The notes: a model not told the origin generated them from the sequence alone. Positions 18,184 through 27,825 are shown, counted from the first letter of the stretch. The stretch is 64,000 nt of DNA from Flammeovirga yaeyamensis (GCF_018736045.1 NZ_CP076132.1:3147501-3211500), one strand, 5' to 3'. Translations and numbers: made by a program.

Positions 18184-21111
18184 ATGAAAAAATTATTACG
18201 TTTCTTCAGTCTAATGCTATTGATGACCATAGCATTCACGTCCACATTGTATGCTCAAGAAAGAAAACTAACCGGGACAATTCTCGATGAAAACAAAACT
18301 CCTTTACCTGGTGTAAACGTGATTGTCACAGGAACATCAAAAGGTACAACTACTGATTTTGAAGGAAGCTTTTCTATTCTTGTTTCAGAATCAGCCAAAA
18401 CGCTATCATTTAGTTATATCGGATTTTTTGAACAAGTAGTTGAAATCGGAAATAAAACTAAATTCTCTATCATTCTAAAAGAAGATGCTAAACAACTTTC
18501 GGAAGTAGTTGTAGTCGGTTATGGTCAGATGGAGAAAAAAGATGTGACAGGCGCCATGTCTTCTGTTAAGGCAGAAGATTTTAACCAAGGTGTGATGTCC
18601 TCTCCTGATCAATTGATTCAAGGTAAAATTGCTGGTGTTCAGATGACTCCATCTTCTGGGGAGCCAGGTGCAGGTGTCAACATTCGTGTTCGTGGTGGTA
18701 CATCATTAACTGCATCCAATGAGCCTTTATACGTTATTGATGGCTTTCCAATTGATAATACTGCATCAGACCCAGGTACTTCTGGTGTATATTCAAATTC
18801 TGCTAGAAAAAATCCATTGGCCACTATCAACCCTGCCGATATTGAGTCATTTGATATCTTAAAAGATGCTTCTGCAACAGCTATTTATGGAGCGAGAGGA
18901 GCAAATGGTGTCATCATCATTACCACTAAGAAAGGTAAAGAAGGTACTGCTAAAGTAAATTATGATGCTTACTTTGGTGTATCGACTATTTCTAAAAAAT
19001 TAGGCATTTTAACTGCTGACGAATACCGTTCAGCTACTGCTGCAGAAGGAACTACTCCACTAGATTTAGGAGCAAATACGGATTGGCAAGAAGTGATGAC
19101 ACAGCAAGCAGTGACTCAAAATCATAATTTGGGTGTTTCTGGAGGAACAAAAACAACTCAGTATAGATTCTCTGTCAATTATCTTAACCAAGAAGGTATT
19201 ATGATTAATTCGGGTATGGAAAGAATTGGTGCCCGTATGAATATCACTCAAAAGTTATCCGATAAAGTAACGCTTGGAGCAAACATGATGGGTTCATTCA
19301 CTAAAAACAACAACCTTCCATACGGTGTTGGCGGTGCCCTAGATGGTGGTGTCATCAATAACATGATCCGTATGTCTCCACTCCTTCCACAAGACTATTC
19401 TTCAGCAAACCAATTGGAGAAGAACCCTTATATCATGGCCACGAATGTAAGAGATTTTACCAACACCCAAAGAGTTTTAGGTAATGCTTTTTTAGAAGCT
19501 GAATTAATCCCTGGATTAAAAGGCAAATTAAATGTTGGTGGTGATTTAACTTCAGCAAAGAGAAATGCTTATTTACCTGGTACTATTGAATGGGTTGGTA
19601 AAGGAAATGGAAATGCAGATGTTCGTAATAACTTCCTTCATAACATGCTTTTTGAAGGTACATTAAACTATACAAAAACATTTGGTGATACTAAATTGAA
19701 TGCTCTTGCTGGTTATACTTATCAAGCATTTGGGTCGGAGTACAATGCCATAAATGCTACTGGATTCCAAGTAGATAATATTGCAGAGTATAACCTTAAC
19801 GCTGCTAGTGGATTGGTTATTCCAGATTCAAACAAAGAATCTAATAAACTGATTTCTTGGATTGGTAGAGCAAATGTGAGTTTTAAAGATAAATATGTCT
19901 TTACTGGTACACTTAGAGTTGACGGATCTTCAAGATTTGGTGCGAATAATAAGTGGGGGCTATTCCCTTCAGTTTCTGGTGCGTGGAGAATTTCAGAAGA
20001 GGACTTCTTATCAACAAGCACAGTGTTTAGTGATTTAAAACTTCGTGCAGGTTGGGGTATTACTGGTTCTCAAGAAATTGGTAACTACCGTTCACTTCCT
20101 ACTTTAGATGGCGGTAAATCGTTCAGTGCTGTAGGAATTGGATCGGGTGTAACGTATAACAATTATGCTAACCCTGATTTGAAATGGGAAGAAACTTCTC
20201 AAATCAACATTGGTTTGGATTATGAATTATTCGAAGGCAAAGTATTTGGTACTATCGATGTATATCAAAAGCACACAAAAGATTTATTGTTAGAGCTTCA
20301 AGCCGCTCAACCTGCGCCAGTTGATATATTCTTACAAAATGTTGGTGAATTGAAAAATCAAGGTATCGAGCTATCAATTAACACAGTCAACGTAGCTAAA
20401 GATAATTTCACATGGCAAACAGGAATTGTTGCCGCTCACAACAAAAATGAGGTATTAAATATTGGCGATTATGATCAAATCCTTACGGGTGCTGTTGGTG
20501 GTCGAGGTCAGGTAGGTCAATTTGCCCAAGTCATTCAAAAAGGACTTCCTTACGGTACTTTTTATGGTAAAAGATACGAAGGACTAGATGAAAGTGGTAA
20601 TGCGATTGAATCAGATGATCTTCATGTATTAGGACAAGCACTACCAAAATGGACTTTAGGTATCAATAACTCTATGACGTTCGGTAAGTTTGATTTTAAT
20701 TTCTTCTTTAATGGTGCGTTCGGACATCAAGTATTTAATAACACAGCACTTGAATTCTCTTCTACTAATGATATCTACAGCGATCAATCTACTTATAATG
20801 TGATGAAAAATGCAGTAGATGAAGGAATCAGAGCGACAAAATACAATTCTAAATTTATTGAGGATGCTTCATTCTTGAGATTATCAAACCTAACATTAGG
20901 TTATACTTTCGATATGAACGAAGTTAAATTTGTAAAAAACTTGAGACTATATGTTTCAGGACAAAATCTATTTGTCATCACAAACTACTCTGGTTACGAC
21001 CCAGAAGTTAATGCTCCTTCGGGAGGTACTCAAGTTCCTCCTATTGGCATTGACTATAACAACTACCCTGCTGCCAGAACATTCATAGGCGGTTTATCAG
21101 TTGAATTTTAA
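18184..21111 (+). CDS. SusC/RagA family TonB-linked outer-membrane protein
   Basis: 975 residues: signal peptide (1-24), carboxypeptidase-like domain (about 27-100, GTILDENKTPLPGVNVIV), TonB plug (VVVVGYGQMEKKDVTGA near 100-115; GARGANGVIIITTKKGK near 240) and a large barrel. It imports oligosaccharides or peptides together with the SusD lipoprotein encoded 29 bases downstream. No glycoside hydrolase is adjacent, so the substrate is open. A long leader with operator-like repeats precedes it, which suggests substrate-responsive control. Confidence 0.95.
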   Translation: MKKLLRFFSLMLLMTIAFTSTLYAQERKLTGTILDENKTPLPGVNVIVTGTSKGTTTDFEGSFSILVSESAKTLSFSYIGFFEQVVEIGNKTKFSIILKEDAKQLSEVVVVGYGQMEKKDVTGAMSSVKAEDFNQGVMSSPDQLIQGKIAGVQMTPSSGEPGAGVNIRVRGGTSLTASNEPLYVIDGFPIDNTASDPGTSGVYSNSARKNPLATINPADIESFDILKDASATAIYGARGANGVIIITTKKGKEGTAKVNYDAYFGVSTISKKLGILTADEYRSATAAEGTTPLDLGANTDWQEVMTQQAVTQNHNLGVSGGTKTTQYRFSVNYLNQEGIMINSGMERIGARMNITQKLSDKVTLGANMMGSFTKNNNLPYGVGGALDGGVINNMIRMSPLLPQDYSSANQLEKNPYIMATNVRDFTNTQRVLGNAFLEAELIPGLKGKLNVGGDLTSAKRNAYLPGTIEWVGKGNGNADVRNNFLHNMLFEGTLNYTKTFGDTKLNALAGYTYQAFGSEYNAINATGFQVDNIAEYNLNAASGLVIPDSNKESNKLISWIGRANVSFKDKYVFTGTLRVDGSSRFGANNKWGLFPSVSGAWRISEEDFLSTSTVFSDLKLRAGWGITGSQEIGNYRSLPTLDGGKSFSAVGIGSGVTYNNYANPDLKWEETSQINIGLDYELFEGKVFGTIDVYQKHTKDLLLELQAAQPAPVDIFLQNVGELKNQGIELSINTVNVAKDNFTWQTGIVAAHNKNEVLNIGDYDQILTGAVGGRGQVGQFAQVIQKGLPYGTFYGKRYEGLDESGNAIESDDLHVLGQALPKWTLGINNSMTFGKFDFNFFFNGAFGHQVFNNTALEFSSTNDIYSDQSTYNVMKNAVDEGIRATKYNSKFIEDASFLRLSNLTLGYTFDMNEVKFVKNLRLYVSGQNLFVITNYSGYDPEVNAPSGGTQVPPIGIDYNNYPAARTFIGGLSVEF

Positions 21112-21140
21112 TCCTCTCTTTTTACTAAAACGAAACAATC

Positions 21141-22778
21141 ATGACAAAAAATAAATGGATCAAGATTTTTGCAATGGCTTCACTAATCGGAGCTTCAGCT
21201 TGTACTAACCTTGACGAAGATCTTCATAGCTCAGTGACGGATGAGTATTTCCAAAATCCTGAGAATTTAGCCACTGCCGTAGCACCGATTTATGCTTCAC
21301 TTAGAAGTTTCTATCATCATGAAAACTATTGGGGTTTTAATCAAGTTTCCTCTGATGAAACGCTTGTTCCTACAAGAGGAGGTGACTGGTATGATGGTGG
21401 AAAATGGCTGCAATTAAATGCACATACTTGGGATGCTACTCATCCTCACTTACCTGGTTTATGGAATGCTCCTTACACTGGTATTGCTAGAGCGAATGGT
21501 TTATTAGAAACTTTAGAATCTTTTAATGAAACGGATGATATTAAATCAACTAAAGCAGAAGTACGTTTCCTTAGAGCTTATTATTACTTCGTTTTAATGG
21601 ATATGTTTGGTAATGTACCATTAGTTTTAGTATCAAAGCACGATGGTGATACTCCAGCATCTTCTCGTCCTGAACTGACTCAATTTATCATTGATGAATT
21701 AGAAGCTGTAAAAGATATTTTACCTGCTTCACCTGCATATGCTAGAGTGGGCCAAGGTGCAGCTTATGGTTTATTGGCAAAGATTTATTTAAATGCTGGT
21801 GTCTATTTACAAGATGGTTCAACTGTTGTTGCTCCAACTACCGCTCAATTGGACAAGGTGATTGAATATACATCCAAAGTAGAAACCTTAGGTTACAGCC
21901 TCTATTCTTCTTACCTAGAAACATTCAAATTAGGGAATGAAGAAGGGAATACAGATTATATCTTTAGTATCACTTATACTGCAGATGATCCACTAGGTAA
22001 CCATGGTAATTCATGGGGTGTTCATTACGATACTTATAAAGTGAAAGGTGTTGAATGGGCAGTTCCATCAAAATGGAATGGTTTCTCGATAATGACTGAT
22101 CGATATGAATCATTTAGTGATGATGATTTGAGAAAGGATCAGTTCTACACTGAATTTGAATCTGTAAGTGGCGATATCGTTCAACACGAACCGGAGTTAC
22201 CATTATTTGATGCGAATAAAACACAAGGTGTTCGTTTGATGAAGTGGGAGCCTGATGCTGGTGCAGTGGGCGTTTCTTGGGGTGGATGGTCAGGTAACGA
22301 CTTCCCTATCCTACGTTATGCAGATATTTTATTAATGCATGCTGAGGCATTGGCTCGTAAAGGGGATCCAGGAACTGCGATGCAAATCATCAATACATTA
22401 AGAACAGAAGGTGGTCGTTTTAAAAGTGGTTCTGCTATTGCAGATGCAAACACTCATTATGCTCAGCTATTATCTGATGGTAAAGTTGAGAATGAATTAG
22501 ACTTCATCTTAATGGAAAGAGGTTGGGAATTATGTTGGGAAGGTGTAAGAAGACAAGACCTTATCCGTTTCGGCAAATACCTAGATGTATGGCAAAACAA
22601 GCAAATGGAGAATGATCCTGATGCTTTTGAATTAAGAATGAATGATCAAGATGTTGAATATCAGTTCTGGTTACCTTCTCAAGGCAAACCATCTGATGGT
22701 ACGAAAAGGTATTTATTCCCAATACCTCCAACTCAGGTTGCTACCAACCCAAATCTTGATCAGAATACAGGTTATTAA
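21141..22778 (+). CDS. SusD/RagB family nutrient-binding lipoprotein
   Basis: 545 residues with a lipobox (SLIGASAC, Cys21) placing it on the outer-membrane surface. The TPR-like SusD fold shows as AEVRFLRAYYYFVLMDMFGNVPLV near 139 and PILRYADILLMHAEAL, and the C-terminus ends in the usual YLFPIPPTQVATNPNLDQN. It is the lid and ligand-binding partner of the SusC protein just upstream and is in the same operon; a strong terminator follows. Confidence 0.95.
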   Translation: MTKNKWIKIFAMASLIGASACTNLDEDLHSSVTDEYFQNPENLATAVAPIYASLRSFYHHENYWGFNQVSSDETLVPTRGGDWYDGGKWLQLNAHTWDATHPHLPGLWNAPYTGIARANGLLETLESFNETDDIKSTKAEVRFLRAYYYFVLMDMFGNVPLVLVSKHDGDTPASSRPELTQFIIDELEAVKDILPASPAYARVGQGAAYGLLAKIYLNAGVYLQDGSTVVAPTTAQLDKVIEYTSKVETLGYSLYSSYLETFKLGNEEGNTDYIFSITYTADDPLGNHGNSWGVHYDTYKVKGVEWAVPSKWNGFSIMTDRYESFSDDDLRKDQFYTEFESVSGDIVQHEPELPLFDANKTQGVRLMKWEPDAGAVGVSWGGWSGNDFPILRYADILLMHAEALARKGDPGTAMQIINTLRTEGGRFKSGSAIADANTHYAQLLSDGKVENELDFILMERGWELCWEGVRRQDLIRFGKYLDVWQNKQMENDPDAFELRMNDQDVEYQFWLPSQGKPSDGTKRYLFPIPPTQVATNPNLDQNTGY

Positions 22779-22831
22779 TTTCTTAAAAAGGAAAAAAGAT
22801 CCGCATTTACTTTATTATTGAGATAAATTCA

Positions 22832-22868
22832 GACACCATCGAATTCTGTTCGATGGTGTTTTTTTTAT
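22832..22868 (+). terminator. Rho-independent terminator of the first susCD operon
   Basis: An 11-bp perfect stem (ACACCATCGAA / TTCGATGGTGT, 22833-22843 with 22849-22859) is followed by eight or more T on plus. Confidence 0.92.
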
Positions 22869-22890
22869 TCGTTTTTTAGATGAAGATCCA

Positions 22891-23928
22891 CTAATTAATT
22901 TCAAACTGAGCAAACAGAGCCATATGATCTGTCGGCCAAATGCCTAACGGAGACACAATACTATCCTCTGTGACTTCACTTACTACTTTATTATAGGCAA
23001 TAGATGCTCTCGGACCTATCAAATACGTTTTCTCACATCTGATATTTTGAGAAGGATTGTAGAATATATAATCAATTCTATCCCTATCATCTGATTTTGG
23101 TGCCCAAACTAATTTAGAAAAATCAACATCCGGATTATATACAGGAAATGTAAAACCAGGGTGAGATATTGGGTTAGGATACTGTTCTCTATAAACATCT
23201 TTAAAATTATTATCCTCTAATTCTTTGGTACAAGTCCATGGGATCACCAACCCATTATGTTCATATTTATGCTTATTCGCCTCGACCCAATCTAAGTGTG
23301 ACGCCTCATTGAAGTCTCCAGCTAAAATCACTAACCTACCTTTACCCATTTCTTTTTTAGCATCAGTTATAAATAGTTTTATCGCTTCAATTCTCTTCGA
23401 TCGATTATTGTAGTTTAGAATAGAATCTTTATCAAATATAGGAGCCTTCAATTCCTCCCATGTGCTTCCATCATATCCTCTTGGTAAATAAATTGCACAA
23501 TTTCTGTAATCTAAATGAGCTGAATAAAAAGCTATTTCCTGATGATTATAATTAATTATAGCTTTAGTAATGGATCCCCTATCGTCTTTTACCGGATAAA
23601 ACATTTCCTGCTTAACTATGGGATATTTTGATAAAATACCTGAATCTTGACTGCTATCCATATAACATGTGAAGCCCTCTTGCTTTAAATCTTCTACCAT
23701 ACGTTTTGCTAAAGAACTTTTATTATAGTTTCTAACCTCGCTTAAAGCAATAATATCAGCTTCTGAATTGATAATCTCTGTAATTATCGCTTCATATCCA
23801 TTAGGGACAACCGTCCCTTCTTGCCATATATTAAATTGAAGGACTTTTATGTTATATGATGATGATTGAGAACAAAAGGTAAAAAATAAAACCCCTAAGA
23901 ATAAGGATAATAAGGTGTTTGTTTTCAT
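22891..23928 (-). CDS. Endonuclease/exonuclease/phosphatase-fold lipoprotein
   Basis: 345 residues from the ATG at 23928. An upstream in-frame ATG at 23985 would add 19 residues, but the internal start gives a clean lipoprotein signal (LFLGVLFFTFC). EEP-fold motifs: VLQFNIW near the start of the mature part, ALSEVRNY (metal-binding Glu), LAGDFNEASH, and C-terminal PTDHMALFAQF with the Asp-His pair. The family includes DNases, sphingomyelinases and inositol-phosphate phosphatases; a phosphodiesterase or phosphatase acting outside the cytoplasm is the safest reading. It converges on susCD and may share its regulator. Confidence 0.85.
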   Translation of the reverse strand: MKTNTLLSLFLGVLFFTFCSQSSSYNIKVLQFNIWQEGTVVPNGYEAIITEIINSEADIIALSEVRNYNKSSLAKRMVEDLKQEGFTCYMDSSQDSGILSKYPIVKQEMFYPVKDDRGSITKAIINYNHQEIAFYSAHLDYRNCAIYLPRGYDGSTWEELKAPIFDKDSILNYNNRSKRIEAIKLFITDAKKEMGKGRLVILAGDFNEASHLDWVEANKHKYEHNGLVIPWTCTKELEDNNFKDVYREQYPNPISHPGFTFPVYNPDVDFSKLVWAPKSDDRDRIDYIFYNPSQNIRCEKTYLIGPRASIAYNKVVSEVTEDSIVSPLGIWPTDHMALFAQFEIN

Positions 23929-24057
23929 GATAATGGATTCTAGTATTGTTGTTATCGATCGACGAAAAAAAAATATTTTTTTCAAAAAAAATCAAACTTG
24001 AATTGTACAAATTTTAAGCAAAATAAGTACATTTTTCAGAAAATCATACACTATTTT

Positions 24058-24120
24058 CAACCGATTGCACCCCATTTTTTATTAAAAATTGTCCTTCTAT
24101 CTATTTCCGAAACCGATTGA
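24058..24120. promoter_or_regulatory. Operator-like words upstream of the EEP-fold lipoprotein
   Basis: CAACCGATTGC (24058-24068) is the same 11-mer as in the repeat before susC (17856-17866). CCGAAACCGATTG (24107-24119) repeats the core and shares CCGAAAC with the susC side. The rest of 23929-24382 is AT-rich with no gene visible. Confidence 0.3.
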
Positions 24121-24382
24121 AATTGTATTTATTACGCTTTTAAGTAGTTTTATCAAAATAATACAATTTTAACTATTTTCACATCTATATATCCACTTTA
24201 TAATATTTGTAAAATACGAATGTATGTCGTACTATTGTAATGTAATATGAAATGAAAAACAGTCGAATACATAATAATAATGACGTATTTGACAAATATG
24301 AAAATGAAATAAAATTCTTTAATCAAACTCTCTTATTGTCCATCTTAAAAGAGTGATATAATAATAATACAATTATAAAAAA

Positions 24383-24658
24383 TATGGCGGGTTGTAAGTA
24401 AAACTTTTGTCTATGGTTTTACAAGCGGTGTCAGAGGGTGCATGCTCTCTGACATTCCCCAAAAAATCGAAGTGTTTAACACTTCAACCTTCTTACTATA
24501 AGTTGCAATCTAATTAATAAGATATTCTCTTCTTTGCTTCGGCAATGCGGTACTCGTTAAGATACATCTTAACCCGTATAAGAGATCATCCAGACTTCCA
24601 CTGATGGATTTAATTAGTTTCGGCTCAATTTTGAGCGCGGGGACACTCTCCCGCCATA
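24383..24658 (+). ncRNA. Unassigned multi-branched structured RNA, about 276 nt
   Basis: Nested complementary segments define a multi-helix RNA. The closing stem TATGGCGGG / CCCGCCATA is 9 bp (24383-24391 with 24650-24658). Inside: TAAAAC/GTTTTA; TGTCAGAG/CTCTGACA (24429, 24447); TCCCC/GGGGA (24456, 24638) enclosing GAAGTGT/ACACTTC, CTAATTAA/TTAATTAG (24510, 24610) and GCTCA/TGAGC; and within that TCTCTT/AAGAGA, a TTGC-TTCG-GCAA tetraloop hairpin, TGCGG/CCGTA and GTTAAGA/TCTTAAC. The UUCG loop closed by C-G favours the plus strand, as does a TATAAT box at 24357 and the terminator at 24721. No RNase P, 6S, SRP, group I/II intron or retron signature is seen. Strand and function are inferred. 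Confidence 0.65.
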
Positions 24659-24664
24659 CTTATA

Positions 24665-24706
24665 GACAAGTCTCCTATACCTTTCGGGGTATAGGGGTAC
24701 TTGTCA
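24665..24706. other. Hairpin between structured RNA and shared terminator
   Basis: GACAAGT (24666-) pairs with ACTTGTC, enclosing CCTATACC / GGTATAGG with a short TTTCGG loop. It may be the 3' domain of the structured RNA or an extra transcript-end hairpin. Confidence 0.5.
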
Positions 24707-24720
24707 AGAATTTAGATTAT

Positions 24721-24754
24721 AAAAAAAGCTGTGTATCTCTACACAGCTTTTTTT
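24721..24754. terminator. Bidirectional terminator (nrdA and plus-strand RNA)
   Basis: A 15-bp perfect stem, AAAAAAAGCTGTGTA / TACACAGCTTTTTTT with a TCTC-type loop, gives a T-run in both directions. It ends the nrdBA transcript and would end a plus-strand RNA from 24383. Confidence 0.92.
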
Positions 24755-24770
24755 GTATATCATTACTTGC

Positions 24771-26459
24771 TTAACCCTCACAAGACACGCAACCATCATC
24801 AGTTACATTCATCTGAGTTCTAAGGATACTTTCGCTTCTTTGGTAATAAAGTGTCTTCACCCCTAACGCATGTGCTTCTAATAACACTGCGTTAATATCC
24901 TTTACAGGAGTATTTGGAGGGAAGTTCAAGTTCAAGCTTTGTGATTGATCTAAGAATTGCTGACGTAAAGCAGCTTGACGAACAATCTGCATTTGATTAA
25001 TCTCCTTAAATGTCAAGAATAGTTCTTTCTCTTCATCAGTTAAGCCATTGATGTTTTGAACAGAACCACCATCAGCAAGAATTTGTTTCCAAACTTCGTC
25101 TTCATTCAATCCTTTTTCTTCAAGTAGTTCTACTAGAAGTTTATTCTTTCTTGAGAACACTCCTTTTGCAGAATCCATTACATAATAGTTACTTGCCAAA
25201 GGTTCAATACCTGTACTGTAACCACCTGCAATTAATGCGTTTGAAGTTGTTGGTGCAACAGTTAAAAGAGTAGCGTTTCTACGTCCCGTATCCATCATCA
25301 CTTTAGGTTCTCCATAGGCGTTAGCCAATTTTTCAGAAGCTCTAATAGATTGCTCTTTAATCTGTTTGAAGATAATTCTTGTCCAAGAATCAGCTGCAAT
25401 ACCTACAAAAGGAATTTTCTTCTTTTGTAAGAAACTGTGCCATCCAAGAACACCTAAGCCAAGAGCTCTATGATTTTTAGCAAAGTTCACGGCTCTTTGC
25501 ATGTGCTCGATGTCTTTGGCTTTATCAATAAATTCTTCCATTACAGCGTCCAAGAAGAAAATAGCTGTTTCAACTACATCTGTATCTTTCCACTCGTCGT
25601 ATCTCACTAAGTTTAGTGATGATAAACAACAAACAAAAGATTCTTCTTCGTTAGATGGAAGCATAATTTCTGAACAAAGGTTAGAAGCCTTAATTTCAAA
25701 ACCTTGGTCTTTATACCATCTAGGTCTTTGATTATTGGCATTGTCCTTATACATGATGTAAGGAATACCTTTTTCAATTCTAGACTTAATCACTTTTGCC
25801 CATACTTCACGAGATCTTCTGTCACCTGATCTAACATTATCAATAAAATTGTCAGATACAGTTACGCCCATGAATATATTTTGAATACTTTTCCCAACGT
25901 CTTTAATCGTCAAGAACTCATCAATATCACCATGTTCTACATCCAAGTAAGCGGCAAGCATACCTCTTCTTGTACTTCCTTGATTTGTACCATTAATTAC
26001 TGAATCGTACATTTCAAGGAATGGATAAACACCATTTGATGTCCCATTATTTGTGATTTTTGCACCTCTAGGTCTAACATCAGACATGTTAATTGATGTA
26101 CCACCACCAATTTTAGACATCATCATGACTTCGCCCAAAGAAGCACCTATTCCAGCAATACTATCTGGAATATAACTACCAAAACAACTAATAGGTAAAC
26201 CTCTTTCGGTTCCCATATTAGACCAAACTGGAGAAGCAGGACATAAATAGTTATTCCAAATCGCATCAAAGAACCTCTTTTCGAAATCGGGCCTTTTTAA
26301 ACGACTTGCGGCTGCCTTAGCGATACGAGTAACTGCATCTCTTACAGTTTCTCCTTCTAGTAAATAACCATTTTGTAAAGTTTGAAGACCTTCTTTTGTC
26401 ATCCATTTTGGATTTGCTTCAAGATTAGAGGCCTCGGTAGTTAATGTAATTTCAGACAT
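24771..26459 (-). CDS. nrdA: Class I ribonucleoside-diphosphate reductase, large subunit, no ATP-cone
   Basis: 562 residues, well below the roughly 760 of the E. coli enzyme. The protein starts directly with the catalytic-domain region (NPKWMTKEGLQTLQNGYLL), so the N-terminal ATP-cone is absent. Active-site elements are intact: cysteine in LPISCFGSYIPD, NLCSEIML (Asn/Cys/Glu), FVCCLSSLNLV for the second redox Cys, TVAPTTSNALIAGG, and the C-terminal shuttle cysteines in DDGCVSCEG. It reduces NDPs to dNDPs with the radical from NrdB. It is the second gene of nrdB-nrdA, 42 bases after nrdB, under a cobalamin riboswitch. Confidence 0.95.
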   Translation of the reverse strand: MSEITLTTEASNLEANPKWMTKEGLQTLQNGYLLEGETVRDAVTRIAKAAASRLKRPDFEKRFFDAIWNNYLCPASPVWSNMGTERGLPISCFGSYIPDSIAGIGASLGEVMMMSKIGGGTSINMSDVRPRGAKITNNGTSNGVYPFLEMYDSVINGTNQGSTRRGMLAAYLDVEHGDIDEFLTIKDVGKSIQNIFMGVTVSDNFIDNVRSGDRRSREVWAKVIKSRIEKGIPYIMYKDNANNQRPRWYKDQGFEIKASNLCSEIMLPSNEEESFVCCLSSLNLVRYDEWKDTDVVETAIFFLDAVMEEFIDKAKDIEHMQRAVNFAKNHRALGLGVLGWHSFLQKKKIPFVGIAADSWTRIIFKQIKEQSIRASEKLANAYGEPKVMMDTGRRNATLLTVAPTTSNALIAGGYSTGIEPLASNYYVMDSAKGVFSRKNKLLVELLEEKGLNEDEVWKQILADGGSVQNINGLTDEEKELFLTFKEINQMQIVRQAALRQQFLDQSQSLNLNFPPNTPVKDINAVLLEAHALGVKTLYYQRSESILRTQMNVTDDGCVSCEG

Positions 26460-26501
26460 GTTGTGTATGAGGGTGTAGAAATAAGAGTATCAATTTATTA
26501 T

Positions 26502-27479
26502 TTAGAAAAGATCATCAGCAGTTACTGATTGTGTCTTTTTAGTATATTCTGTAGGTCTTACAGCGAAGAAATCGTCGTGTGCTAAACCAAATACTTCTTC
26601 ATCGAACCATTGCATTTTCTTCAATGTTTCTTTATCAACTTCAAAGATAGGTTTTAGACCAATTTCGCTTAAACTTTTATTCAGACGATCTCTCATGAAG
26701 TGAACTAAATGTTCTATTGGTAAAAATTCCAACTCACCATCTTCAAAAATACCATTCAGCAACCTTACTTCCACATCGTGAGAAATTTTTGCTGCTTCAT
26801 AGATACGATCTTGAAGTTCTTTAGTATTCAACTCAGGGTATTCAGCAATCATCGTATTGTATAACCACATACCTGCACGTGCATGAGAGTTTTCATCCTT
26901 AGCAGACCACTTGATAATGTTACCAATACCTTTAAGTTGATTTTTGAATTTTTTATAGGACAGTAAAATAGCGAACTGAGAGAATAAGTTTACATTTTCA
27001 GTAAAACACGAGAAAATTGCAATACTCTGTAATAGGTCGTGCGGTTGGGCATTTCCATTTTTATCCACAGTTACCTGAGAGAGCATTTCAAGACGTTCCA
27101 TAGCAGTCTCGTCTTCTAAGAATGCCTCAAAATTGTCCAAATCCAACAACTCGTTTAAACGTGCATATGCAGATGCGTGACGAGCTTCATTTTCAGCAAA
27201 AGTAATGGCCATTGCCTTAATTTCTGGCTTAGGTATAAACTGACCAATCACCCCCCAAAAATCATCCTGAACATTAGTTTCAGTTTGGGCAAACGTTTTC
27301 AGGATGTTACCAATAACATCTCTTTCTTGATCTGTTAAATTGGTTTTGAACTGCTGAATATCTGCATCAAAGTTTACTTCGGAGTGAATCCAGAAAGTTT
27401 GGTGAATAGCGTCAATAAAATCTTGTGCCTTTGGGTATTCAAAGGGTTTGTAAGCTACACGTTTATCTAATAAGCTCAT
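26502..27479 (-). CDS. nrdB: Class I ribonucleoside-diphosphate reductase, radical-generating subunit
   Basis: 325 residues of ferritin-like fold. Metal ligands are visible in ENEARH (Glu98, His101) and KDENSHA; Tyr105, four residues past His101, is where the stable tyrosyl radical sits in class Ia/Ib enzymes. There is no N-terminal ATP-cone, unlike NrdB of some other Bacteroidetes, so neither subunit here carries the usual dATP off-switch. It is the first gene of the operon; the leader contains an adenosylcobalamin riboswitch. Confidence 0.95.
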   Translation of the reverse strand: MSLLDKRVAYKPFEYPKAQDFIDAIHQTFWIHSEVNFDADIQQFKTNLTDQERDVIGNILKTFAQTETNVQDDFWGVIGQFIPKPEIKAMAITFAENEARHASAYARLNELLDLDNFEAFLEDETAMERLEMLSQVTVDKNGNAQPHDLLQSIAIFSCFTENVNLFSQFAILLSYKKFKNQLKGIGNIIKWSAKDENSHARAGMWLYNTMIAEYPELNTKELQDRIYEAAKISHDVEVRLLNGIFEDGELEFLPIEHLVHFMRDRLNKSLSEIGLKPIFEVDKETLKKMQWFDEEVFGLAHDDFFAVRPTEYTKKTQSVTADDLF

Positions 27480-27639
27480 CTTTTGGATGTTTTTTTAATA
27501 CAACTAATGAAAACATATAAATGTTCTCATTGAACAACACAATGCTTTATTTTCTTTATAAGCTGACGGAAAAGCCCAGGCATCAAATTGATTTACTCAG
27601 ACAGTTCTTTTACTCCCCATTATCCCGATGGAGGTTACA

Positions 27640-27825
27640 AGCAACAACTTAGGCAGGTCTTCTGACTAAACTATAATATAATTTTGATTCAACCTTCCCA
27701 CATTTAAAATGCAGTGGATTTTTCGAATTCATTTTCATAGTATTACAGCTGCGGGTACAGTACAGGCCTCTCACCTGTTTCCCTTTTCACCAAAGCAAAA
27801 TGCAAATTGCTTTAAGCACCTTCGT
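27640..27825 (-). promoter_or_regulatory. Adenosylcobalamin riboswitch upstream of nrdBA
   Basis: Minus-strand order matches the cobalamin aptamer: GGTGC near the 5' end, GAAAAGGGAAACAGGTGA, GAGGCCTGTACTGTACCCGC, AGCTGTAA, CCACTG, ATGTGGGAAGG and AGTCAGAAGACCTGCC. About 160 bases follow before the nrdB start and would hold the expression platform. High cobalamin is expected to switch off this B12-independent reductase. Confidence 0.93.

Noticed and set aside
24383-24658. Retron msr-msd or group II intron
   Set aside because: No reverse transcriptase in the neighbourhood, no domain V-like hairpin, and no branching-G context.
24383-24658. RNase P or 6S RNA
   Set aside because: RNase P conserved blocks (GAGGAAAGUC, ACAGAAA) are absent, and the fold is multi-branched rather than one long rod.
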